A DNA stretch of 64,000 nt, taken from contig CAZGTM010000016.1 in assembly GCA_964528595.1 (NCBI GenBank), positions 1-64,000 on the forward strand, in the 5' to 3' direction. The stretch comes from CAYFKJ01 sp964528595. Lineage in GTDB: Bacteria > Pseudomonadota > Alphaproteobacteria > UBA2966. Below the pieces are notes generated by a model. The model was not told where the DNA came from. It saw nothing but the letters and a program-made list of their open reading frames with translations, and ran no database searches. Within the stretch, counting starts at the first letter, position 1, and each line of letters opens with the position of its first letter. Shown piece after piece: positions 1 to 7,559 of this stretch. Made by a program: the position numbers and the translations under genes.

Positions 1-203
1 GTTCGTTCCTCGACAAACAAGTACTGAAAAATTTTGGAATCTACGCGCCTTCCCCGGAAACATTTTGACGCTTCGCCGGTAAAACTGTCAACGCATTCCC
101 TGGCGCATCTTGACCGAATGTTTTCCTGCGGACGGACCGCTCAGTCGCAGAAATCTCCCATTTCAATCCACCGCGAGATTAGGCGCGGCGCGACCGTCGG
201 CGC

Positions 204-1250
204 CTAGCCCAGGGCGTCTTCAATGCCGTCGATGAACGCCGTCAGGTTTTCCCCAAGGCCGTCGCACAGATAACCGCCCTCCTGGACAAGGACAGTCGGC
301 AAATTCAGTCCTGCGACGGCGCCGCCGATCCGCCGAAAACCTTCCACGGTAATTTCGAGGAAGGCCAACGGGTCGTTTGCTTGGGCGTCGAGACCCAGAG
401 AGACAAGCAGGGCGTCCGGCGCAAAGGTAGAGATCGCCTCCAGACCGGGCGCCAAAGCCGCTAAGAATTCGTCGTCGCCGGCCCCGGCGGGCATCGGAAT
501 ATTGAGGTTGTAGCCCCGACCCGGCCCCTCTCCCCGCTCGTCCTCATAACCGCAGAAGAAAGGATAAAAGCCGTCCGGGTCGCCGTGGATCGAAACGAAA
601 TACACATCGCTGCGCCGGTAGAATATGTACTGCGTTCCGTTGCCGTGGTGAACGTCGACATCCAGGACCGCCACCCGGCCGGATTTGCCCGCCGCCCGGA
701 GTTTGTCGATCATGTGCTGGGCAGCGACAGCCACATTGTTGATGAAGCAAAACCCGCCGGCCATATCTGCGAACGCATGGTGGCCCGGCGGGCGGCACAG
801 CGCGTAGGCGCTTCGTTCACCGCTCAACACGAGGTCGGTGGCCGTCAGGGCCGATTGCGCGGCCGCGTAGGCCGCCTCCCAGGTACCTTCGCCGATGGGA
901 CAGGCCGTATCCGCCATGTGATAGCCGGCCTGACCCGTAATGTGGCTTGGTCTCCGCGTCTGAAAACGGTTGGTGTGGACATTGGGGATCATTTCGTCGC
1001 CCGAATTAGGCAGCGCCCGCCACGCCGCCAGGCCCTGCTGCAGGAAGGTAAGGTAATCGGTCGAATGGATGGCGCCGATCGGCCCCATGCCGTGATCGTC
1101 GGACGGAACGATTTCGTGCCCGGCTGCGGTCATGGCCGCAAGGAAGCGTTCGGCCCGTTCCGGTTTTTCCGGATTGTCCGCCAACGCGCCACGAACGATA
1201 AACCGCTTCGGGTAATGTTTTTCGTGGGCGTCGCTGTAGACGGTCTTCAT
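204..1250 (-). CDS. Histone-deacetylase-like / acetylpolyamine amidohydrolase family protein
   Basis: A 348-residue zinc-dependent deacetylase of the HDAC/AcuC/acetylpolyamine amidohydrolase superfamily. These enzymes remove acetyl groups from acetylated amines or lysines in the cytoplasm. The family signature is complete: RPPGHH with tandem His157/158, the DVDVHHGNG motif giving zinc ligands Asp199 and His201, LGLDAQ with Asp288, and the GGY tyrosine at 327. The ATG at 1250 has GAGGAG just upstream; a longer reading to 1601 has unrelated low-complexity sequence and is not credible. It is last in a same-strand run after an aldehyde dehydrogenase and an MFS transporter (gaps 26 and 20 bases), so an amine or aldehyde substrate is plausible. 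The substrate itself is inference. Confidence 0.88.
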   Translation of the reverse strand: MKTVYSDAHEKHYPKRFIVRGALADNPEKPERAERFLAAMTAAGHEIVPSDDHGMGPIGAIHSTDYLTFLQQGLAAWRALPNSGDEMIPNVHTNRFQTRRPSHITGQAGYHMADTACPIGEGTWEAAYAAAQSALTATDLVLSGERSAYALCRPPGHHAFADMAGGFCFINNVAVAAQHMIDKLRAAGKSGRVAVLDVDVHHGNGTQYIFYRRSDVYFVSIHGDPDGFYPFFCGYEDERGEGPGRGYNLNIPMPAGAGDDEFLAALAPGLEAISTFAPDALLVSLGLDAQANDPLAFLEITVEGFRRIGGAVAGLNLPTVLVQEGGYLCDGLGENLTAFIDGIEDALG

Positions 1251-1270
1251 CCCGCATGCTCCTCGTCGGT

Positions 1271-2524
1271 CTATTGTGACTTCAGGTAATCGGCTACCGG
1301 AAAATACAGCCAGAACAGCAGCATTGAAACGAATCCGAGGGCCGTCATGACAAGCAGGGCGGGCCCGCTGCCGAATAGGTCGGCAAGGGCGCCGAGGTAA
1401 GCGAAACCGATTGGGGCGGTGCCGATGCAAATCGTCAACAGCCCGAGCATGCGGCTTCGTTGTTCCGGCGGTGAGAGCCGGTAGATTAGAGTCACCTGGG
1501 ATGCGGCGAACAAACCCGCGCCTACTCCGGCAGCACCGATACCCAACGCAGCCATCGGTACATCCCGCGCAAATCCGAGAACGACAACGCCCGCCATGCA
1601 AATCAACACACCACCCATATAACGGCCCCAGATCTGCCCTTCGGTGCGGGCCCGGCTTACCAGCAACGAACCAATGATGGCGCCGCTGCCTTCCAGCGCG
1701 GCGATCAGCCCCACGGCATCCGGCCCCAATCCCAATGTCTGTTTACCGATCACCGGGATGAGCGCGGTAAAGGGAAATCCGAACAGGTTGAAAATTATCG
1801 TTATTGCGAAGGCGGCCACAAGCTTGCGCCACCGGACGGCAAAGATGAAGGCGTCGATAATTCCGCGCAGCAAACCGTGTTTTTCGATCGCCGTTTCCTC
1901 AGCGCCAAGGGTAAATCGCAGCGCCATAACCAGGGCAACGAAATAGAGCGAGACGGACAGGAACAAAATGCCGCTAAATCCAAGGGTGGCTATCAAAATG
2001 CCGCCAACGACGGGCCCCACGGCACGCGTGAGCGTGTTGCTCGCCGCGTCAAAAGAAAGCGCTTTCGAAAGATGATCCGGCCCGGCGAGTTGGCCCAGCA
2101 AATTGCGCCGGGCGGAAAAATCGGTCGTCCAGTACATCCCGCTAATGACAGTTCCCACCGCCAAGTGCCAAAGTTCCAGTTCGCCGCGGTACGAAAGAAT
2201 GGCCAACACTCCCGATACCGCCACCATGGCCGTCAGTGAAAGGCGCAATACCATTCGCTGCCCCAGGCGGTCGACCAGCGCCCCCGTCACGATACCGAAC
2301 AGCGAGAACGGCAGCAGGCGCAACAGCGTGAAGGTTGCGACGAGGAAAGCGGACCCGGTTTGGTCGAAAACATAGATGCCGAATGCCAGGAGCTCCAGCC
2401 AGCGGACAATGCCCGACGCGATGCCAATCAGCCAGGCCCGCCGGAAATCGGCGATGCGCAGCAGGTCGGCGAGACCGAACGCCTCCTGGCCCGCCTCAGC
2501 GGACAGAGATCGTTTGACGGTCAT
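1271..2524 (-). CDS. MFS transporter (enterobactin-exporter-like family)
   Basis: A 417-residue inner-membrane protein with about twelve hydrophobic segments and a short cytoplasmic N-terminus. It has the loop-2 signature of the major facilitator superfamily (GALVDRLGQR near residue 85). It resembles the MFS_3 or enterobactin-exporter-like branch, proton-driven exporters of small molecules. It lies between the aldehyde dehydrogenase and the HDAC-like gene on the same strand with short gaps and is probably co-transcribed. The exported substrate cannot be read from the sequence. Confidence 0.85.
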   Translation of the reverse strand: MTVKRSLSAEAGQEAFGLADLLRIADFRRAWLIGIASGIVRWLELLAFGIYVFDQTGSAFLVATFTLLRLLPFSLFGIVTGALVDRLGQRMVLRLSLTAMVAVSGVLAILSYRGELELWHLAVGTVISGMYWTTDFSARRNLLGQLAGPDHLSKALSFDAASNTLTRAVGPVVGGILIATLGFSGILFLSVSLYFVALVMALRFTLGAEETAIEKHGLLRGIIDAFIFAVRWRKLVAAFAITIIFNLFGFPFTALIPVIGKQTLGLGPDAVGLIAALEGSGAIIGSLLVSRARTEGQIWGRYMGGVLICMAGVVVLGFARDVPMAALGIGAAGVGAGLFAASQVTLIYRLSPPEQRSRMLGLLTICIGTAPIGFAYLGALADLFGSGPALLVMTALGFVSMLLFWLYFPVADYLKSQ

Positions 2525-2550
2525 GCTGCGTCAGCAGACGGAAGGTTCTG

Positions 2551-4020
2551 TCATCGCCCGCCGATCAATGTCTTCAACAGCGTCCGCACGAGGCGGCCGT
2601 ATGGCGGGTGGAGCAGACCGGCGCCGTTTAGGCGGCTTTGGTAAAAGACGCTCTTGCGCTTGGTGAAGGTGTCGAAGCCGTCCCGGCCGTGATAGTGGCC
2701 CATGCCACTGGCCCCGACGCCGCCGAAGGGCAGATTGTCCTGGGCGATATGGAAGAGCGTGTCGTTGACCGTCACGCCGCCGGATATGGTTTCTTTCAGG
2801 ATACGGTCGATACGGCGGCCGTCGGTATCGAAGTAATAGAGAGCCAGCGGCCTGTCGTGGTCGTTGACGTAATCGATGGCCTCGCCGAGATCCCGATAGG
2901 TCAGGACCGGCAGGATGGGTCCGAAGATCTCCTCCTGCATGACCGTCATGCCGTCGGTGGGTTGCAGCACCAGGGTCGGCGCCATCTTGCCCGCCGAGTT
3001 TTCAAAGCCCTCGCCGGCCGGATTGATGGTGACGACCTGGGCGCCCTTTTCGGCGGCATCGTCGAGGTGCGCCCGCAGCCGGGCATAATTGCGGTCCCCC
3101 ATGACGCTGGTGTAATCCGGGTTGGCCGCGAGATTGGGGTACATGCCCGCCATCTTCTGCCGGGCATGGGCGACGAACGAATCGAGATTGGATTCTGGCA
3201 CCAGAACATAGTCCGGCGCGATACAGGTTTGTCCGGCATTCAGCATTTTACCTGCAACGATGCTGCCGGCGGCCCGGTCCATGGCATAGCCCGGCGCGAC
3301 GATGGCCGGTGATTTCCCCCCTAGTTCCAGCGTCACCGGCGTCAAATTCTCTGCCGCCGCCCGCATGACGTGATGCCCCACTTTGGTCGCACCGGTGAAT
3401 AGCAGGTGATCGAACGGCAAGCGCGAGAACTGCTCTCCCACTTCCTGGCCGCCTTGCACCACAACGACTTCTTCCGGCTCGAACAGGCCTTCGATCATTT
3501 CGGCCAGCAGCGCGGACGTCTTGGGCGTGAATTCCGACGGCTTGATCATCACCCGGTTGCCGGCGGCCAGCGCCCCGACCAGAGGATCGATGGCGAGGTA
3601 GAAGGGGTAATTCCAAGGGCTGATAACGCCGACCGTACCCAGCGGTTGCTTGAGCACCTTGGCGCGCGCCGGCAGGAAGGCCAGATTGACGGCGTGACGC
3701 TCAGGCTTCATCCAGCCTTTTAGATTGCGCCTGGCGTGGCGAATTGATTCCACCGTCGTGAAGATTTCCGCCATGCGCGTTTCGACATCCGAACGGTGCC
3801 CGAAATCCTGTGAAATGGCGTCGGCGATCCGGTCCTGCATTGCCAGCACCGAACGCAACAATTTCTGCAGGTTGGCGCGCCGCTGCTCGGCACTGGGCGC
3901 GCCGGCCTCGCGGTAGGCCTGTTTTTGGGCATCCAGCAACGCCTTGAGCCGCTCCGCCGTGATGGGCGAATGGGTGGCCGCGTTGCGCTTGGCGTTGGGG
4001 TGCAGGACGGCGATGGTCAT
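2551..4020 (-). CDS. Aldehyde dehydrogenase (coniferyl-aldehyde-dehydrogenase type)
   Basis: A 489-residue NAD(P)-dependent aldehyde dehydrogenase that oxidises an aldehyde to its acid. Visible active-site features are the PWNYPF loop with Asn137, the LELGGKSP motif with general base Glu232, and the nucleophile Cys266 in AGQTCIAPDY. Length and the N-terminal layout fit the short class containing coniferyl aldehyde dehydrogenase and related long-chain aldehyde dehydrogenases. It is first in the minus-strand operon and divergent from the CoA-thioester operon starting at 4227, which could link aromatic aldehyde oxidation to aromatic acid breakdown. The family is certain; coniferyl aldehyde as substrate is not. 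Confidence 0.9.
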   Translation of the reverse strand: MTIAVLHPNAKRNAATHSPITAERLKALLDAQKQAYREAGAPSAEQRRANLQKLLRSVLAMQDRIADAISQDFGHRSDVETRMAEIFTTVESIRHARRNLKGWMKPERHAVNLAFLPARAKVLKQPLGTVGVISPWNYPFYLAIDPLVGALAAGNRVMIKPSEFTPKTSALLAEMIEGLFEPEEVVVVQGGQEVGEQFSRLPFDHLLFTGATKVGHHVMRAAAENLTPVTLELGGKSPAIVAPGYAMDRAAGSIVAGKMLNAGQTCIAPDYVLVPESNLDSFVAHARQKMAGMYPNLAANPDYTSVMGDRNYARLRAHLDDAAEKGAQVVTINPAGEGFENSAGKMAPTLVLQPTDGMTVMQEEIFGPILPVLTYRDLGEAIDYVNDHDRPLALYYFDTDGRRIDRILKETISGGVTVNDTLFHIAQDNLPFGGVGASGMGHYHGRDGFDTFTKRKSVFYQSRLNGAGLLHPPYGRLVRTLLKTLIGGR

Positions 4021-4160
4021 CGACGGAGCCTCCGAAAAGGTCGCGGAAAGACCCCCTTTATAGCATGTTTCGGCGGCGATTCGCCCCTTCTTCGACGCTC
4101 ATTGCCGCTCGGACCGCGGGCCCGGACAGGACATCGTGAAAGTTAAGCCTTGCCCGGGGG

Positions 4161-4190
4161 TTGCTATTTATTTTAAGCTTAAAATATATT
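4161..4190 (+). promoter_or_regulatory. Probable sigma70-type promoter of the CoA-thioester operon
   Basis: TTGCTA (4161-4166) and TATATT (4185-4190) are separated by 18 bases and lie 37 bases before the ATG of the first operon gene. The intervening bases form the palindrome described separately. The promoter is inferred from consensus only. Confidence 0.5.
4166..4189. promoter_or_regulatory. Palindromic operator, likely for the MarR regulator of this operon
   Basis: A 24-base palindrome with one mismatched pair. Its core TTTTAAGCTTAAAA (4171-4184) is perfect and the symmetry continues outward. It fills the spacer between the -35 and -10 hexamers, so a bound dimer would block RNA polymerase. 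MarR repressors bind AT-rich palindromes of this size and usually control their own operon; a MarR gene is second in this operon. Assignment to that protein is inference. Confidence 0.6.
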
Positions 4191-4226
4191 CCCAAGTAGA
4201 TTTTCAAAACCGCCGGGAGCGAATTG

Positions 4227-5057
4227 ATGCCGGGTGTTGAAAACACCGACCAAATATCAGCCAGTCCGCTGGTCAACCCCTTGCAGGGCCGGCATGCGTT
4301 TGTCACAGGCGCCTCCCGCGGCATCGGCGCGGCGATCGCCATGGAACTCGGCCGCCTGGGAGCAACGCTGTCCCTGACCGGCCGGGACGAAGATGCTTTG
4401 AGCGAACAGATGGAAGCGGTCGGCAGCCGCCACGGCGGCGATGTCCGGGCCTATGTCATGGACGTCACCGACGGTGACGAAATCGCCCATATCTTTGCCA
4501 AGGCGGCCGAGGACGCCGGCGGATCCGTCGATATCCTGGTTAACAACGCCGGCGCCGCAACCAGCGCACCCTTCCCCCGCATTACGCCGGATGCCTGGCG
4601 GGCGATGCTGGAGGTCAATCTTACGGGCCCCTATCTCTGCACCCAGGCGGTGCTCCCGGGCATGCTGGAGAAACGCTCCGGCCGCATCATCAATGTCGCC
4701 TCGACCGCCGGTCACAAGGGCTACGCCTACGTCGCGCCCTATTGCGCCTCGAAGCACGGCGTTATCGGCATGACACGGGCGCTGGCGCTGGAGATCGCGC
4801 CGTCCGGCGTCACCGTCAACGCCGTCTGCCCCGGCTTTACGGAAACCGACATTGCGGCGCGGACGATCGAAACCATGGTTGAGAAAACCGGCCGCGACAG
4901 AGACGAAGCCTATGCGGAGCTTGCGAAGTTCAACCCGCAGGCGCGCCTCGTGCAGCCGGAAGAAGTCGCTCAGGCGGTCGGCTGGCTGGCGCTGCCGAGT
5001 TCGGGCTCCATCAATGGCCAATCCATCATGGTCGACGGCGGCGAGGTTATGTCATGA
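4227..5057 (+). CDS. SDR family NAD(P)-dependent oxidoreductase
   Basis: A 276-residue classical short-chain dehydrogenase. The Rossmann cofactor motif TGASRGIG is at 27-34, NNAG at 106-109, and the catalytic set is Asn131, Ser159, Tyr172 and Lys176 (YCASK). In this operon it is the natural candidate for the 3-hydroxyacyl-CoA dehydrogenase step of a beta-oxidation-like pathway. The ATG at 4227 is preferred over a TTG three bases earlier because GGGAGC is better spaced from it. The stop overlaps the MarR start by four bases (ATGA), indicating translational coupling. Confidence 0.9.
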   Translation: MPGVENTDQISASPLVNPLQGRHAFVTGASRGIGAAIAMELGRLGATLSLTGRDEDALSEQMEAVGSRHGGDVRAYVMDVTDGDEIAHIFAKAAEDAGGSVDILVNNAGAATSAPFPRITPDAWRAMLEVNLTGPYLCTQAVLPGMLEKRSGRIINVASTAGHKGYAYVAPYCASKHGVIGMTRALALEIAPSGVTVNAVCPGFTETDIAARTIETMVEKTGRDRDEAYAELAKFNPQARLVQPEEVAQAVGWLALPSSGSINGQSIMVDGGEVMS

Positions 5058-5566
5058 CCGATACGGTTACCTCCACTTCGGGCGGCGATCTTGAATCCTC
5101 GGTCAAGTCCGATGATAAGCCCGAACTCCGCGTCTGGTTGCGCCTGTTGACCTGCTCCACGCTGATCGAGCAACACGTGCGTTCCGGGTTGCGTCAGGAA
5201 TTCGAAACCACCCTGCCCCGCTTCGATGTGCTGGCCCAGCTCGACCGTGCGCCCGACGGCATGACAATGGGACAACTGTCGCGCCACCTGATGGTCTCGA
5301 ACGGCAATATCACCGGCCTGATCGACCGCCTGGTGCAGGAAAAACTCGTGACCCGCTCGCCCGCGCCGGATGACCGCCGCACCCAGCTGGTTCGCCTGAC
5401 CGATGAAGGCCGTCAGGTATTCGATCGCATGGCGCCGGCGCACGAATCCTGGGTCGTCGACCTGATGGCCGGCCTGGAGCGCCAGGAAAAAACCGAACTC
5501 TACGACCTACTCGGTCGTTTTAAGAAATCCCTTGAACAATCTTTGCAAAATGGAGACGAAGAATGA
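5054..5566 (+). CDS. MarR family transcriptional regulator
   Basis: A 170-residue winged-helix regulator. The central part carries the MarR recognition helix and wing (GNITGLIDRLVQEKLVTR, followed by APDDRRTQ and a LTDEGR helix). Proteins of this family repress catabolic operons and release DNA when they bind a phenolic ligand or its CoA thioester. It lies inside the operon, with ATGA overlaps at both ends, and the operon promoter contains a matching kind of palindrome. It is therefore most likely a local autoregulated repressor; the ligand is unknown. Confidence 0.9.
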   Translation: MTDTVTSTSGGDLESSVKSDDKPELRVWLRLLTCSTLIEQHVRSGLRQEFETTLPRFDVLAQLDRAPDGMTMGQLSRHLMVSNGNITGLIDRLVQEKLVTRSPAPDDRRTQLVRLTDEGRQVFDRMAPAHESWVVDLMAGLERQEKTELYDLLGRFKKSLEQSLQNGDEE

Positions 5567-6381
5567 AATCAGTAAACGGCGCCGACTTTACGCCGGAACA
5601 CTTTGGTTGGGAGGTCGCCGACGGGGTGGCCACGCTGACGTTGAACAGGCCGGACCGCAAGAACCCGCTGACCTTTGAGAGCTACGGTGAAATGCGGGAT
5701 ACCTTCCGCGAACTGCAGTATGCCGATGACGTCCACGCCATCGTCATCACCGGCGCCGGCGGAAACTTCTGCTCCGGCGGCGACGTGCACGAAATCATCG
5801 GCCCCCTGGTCAAAATGAACATGGTCGACCTGATGCGCTTCACGCGCATGACCGGCGATGTGGTCAAGGCCATGCGGGCCTGTCCGCAACCCGTCATCGC
5901 CGCCATCGACGGCGTTTGCGCCGGCGCCGGCGCCATCCTGGCGATGGCCTCCGACCTGCGCTACGGCACGCCGGAATCCTCCGTCGCCTTCCTCTTCAAC
6001 CGCGTCGGCCTGGCGGGCTGCGACATGGGTGCGTGCAACATGTTGCCGCGCATTGTCGGCCAGGGCCGAGCTTCCGACCTGTTGTATTCCGGCCGCGCCT
6101 TGAAGGCCGAGGAAGCCGAACGCTGGGGTTTCTATAACCGTATCTGCAGCGCCGACGATCTGCTGCCCGAAGCCCAGAAGACCGCCGGCCGCATTGCCAA
6201 CGGCCCCACTTTCGCCAACGGCATGACCAAAAAGATGCTGCACCAGGAATGGAACATGGGCGTCGACGAAAGCATCGAAGCGGAGGCCCAGGCCCAGGCC
6301 ATTTGCATGCAGACCGAGGATTTCACGCGGGCTTACAATGCCTTCGTGGCCAAGGAGAAACCCGTCTTCGAAGGGAACTGA
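5563..6381 (+). CDS. Enoyl-CoA hydratase/isomerase (crotonase) family protein
   Basis: A 272-residue crotonase-fold enzyme. The CoA-binding and oxyanion-hole segments are visible (GAGGNFCSGGD near residue 65, and a GVCAGAG segment near 125). By eye, the two glutamates of classical enoyl-CoA hydratase fall on Arg or Asn (FLFNRVGLAG) and Asp (ASDLLYSG), so the reaction may differ from simple hydration. The FNRVGLAGCDMGAC segment resembles, from memory, crotonases in aminobenzoyl-CoA/hydroxybenzoyl-CoA gene clusters, where ring opening of a cyclic CoA ester is expected. It overlaps the MarR stop by four bases. Family assignment is firm; the reaction is inference. Confidence 0.88.
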   Translation: MKSVNGADFTPEHFGWEVADGVATLTLNRPDRKNPLTFESYGEMRDTFRELQYADDVHAIVITGAGGNFCSGGDVHEIIGPLVKMNMVDLMRFTRMTGDVVKAMRACPQPVIAAIDGVCAGAGAILAMASDLRYGTPESSVAFLFNRVGLAGCDMGACNMLPRIVGQGRASDLLYSGRALKAEEAERWGFYNRICSADDLLPEAQKTAGRIANGPTFANGMTKKMLHQEWNMGVDESIEAEAQAQAICMQTEDFTRAYNAFVAKEKPVFEGN

Positions 6382-6382
6382 C

Positions 6383-7549
6383 GTGGCCGATACGAGCTTT
6401 CTGAACTGGCCGTTTTTTGATGACGGCCATCGCCGCCTGGCCGAGGAACTGAGTGCCTGGACGGCGCGGGAGATCGCGCCGTTCGAAGATGACGAGGACG
6501 ATGTCTTCGGCCTGTCGCGGAAGTTCGTCCACATGCTGGCGGAAGACGAGTGGCTGAAATTCGTGGTCCCTGCCGAATACGGCGGGGTCCATGAGAAGCT
6601 CGACGTGCGTTCGCTTTGTCTCTGCCGTGAGATTCTTGCGCGTACCTCGGGCCTGGCCGATTTCGCCTTTGCCATGCAGGGGTTGGGCACGGGATCGATC
6701 TCGTTGTTCGGCGATGACGAAATCAAAAGCCGCTACCTGCCGGCCGTGCGCGCCGGTGAACGCGTCGCGGCCTTCGCCTTGACCGAGCCCGGCGCAGGTT
6801 CGGATGCCGGCGCGCTCGTAACCACGGCGGATCAGGAAGGCGGCGACTTCGTCATCAACGGCGAAAAAACCTTCATCTCCAACGCCGGCCTCGCCGACCA
6901 ATACGTCGTCTTTGCCCGCACCTCGGACGACGGTGCCCGCGGCTTGACGGCTTTCGTCGTCGATACCGACACACCCGGCGTTGAGGTGACGGAGCACCTG
7001 GAAGTGATCGCCCCCCACCCGCTGGGCACGGTGACCTTTACGGATTGCCGTGTTCCGGCAAGCCAGATGCTGGGCGAGATCGGTGACGGCTTCAAAGTCG
7101 CCATGTCGACGCTCGACATCTTCCGCTCCACCGTCGGCGCGGCCGCTCTCGGCTTGGCCCGCCGCGCCCTCGATGAAGCCTTGGCGCGGGTCAAGTCGCG
7201 TGAAGCCTTCGGCCGGCCCATCGCCGATTATCAGTTTACGCAGGGCAAACTGGCCGACATGGCAACCGAGATCGACGCCGCCGCCTTGCTGATCTACCGC
7301 GCCGCCTGGACCAAGGACTGCGTTGCCGACCGCGTGACGCGGGAAGCCGCCATGGCCAAGATGTACGCCACTGAAGCGGCCCAGAAGGTCATCGACGAGG
7401 CGGTCCAGCTTTTCGGCGGCACCGGCGTACTGCGCGGTACGGCGGTGGAGCGCCTCTACCGTGAAATCAGGGCGCTGCGCATTTACGAAGGCACGACGGA
7501 GATCCAAAAAATCGTCATCGCCAGCCAGGTGATGAAGGAAACGCCGTAG
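6383..7549 (+). CDS. Acyl-CoA dehydrogenase
   Basis: A 388-residue FAD enzyme of the acyl-CoA dehydrogenase family, introducing an alpha,beta double bond into an acyl-CoA. It shows the FAD/substrate motif AFALTEPGAGSDAG, the middle-domain GEKTFISNAG, and the C-terminal YEGTTEIQK whose Glu369 is the expected catalytic base. The GTG at 6383 is chosen because AAGGGA lies six bases upstream and the crotonase stop is immediately before it; a longer reading to 6338 would overlap the crotonase. It is the fourth gene of the operon and probably handles a ring-derived or cyclic acyl-CoA. Confidence 0.9.
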   Translation: MADTSFLNWPFFDDGHRRLAEELSAWTAREIAPFEDDEDDVFGLSRKFVHMLAEDEWLKFVVPAEYGGVHEKLDVRSLCLCREILARTSGLADFAFAMQGLGTGSISLFGDDEIKSRYLPAVRAGERVAAFALTEPGAGSDAGALVTTADQEGGDFVINGEKTFISNAGLADQYVVFARTSDDGARGLTAFVVDTDTPGVEVTEHLEVIAPHPLGTVTFTDCRVPASQMLGEIGDGFKVAMSTLDIFRSTVGAAALGLARRALDEALARVKSREAFGRPIADYQFTQGKLADMATEIDAAALLIYRAAWTKDCVADRVTREAAMAKMYATEAAQKVIDEAVQLFGGTGVLRGTAVERLYREIRALRIYEGTTEIQKIVIASQVMKETP

Positions 7550-7559
7550 GTCACGGAAC

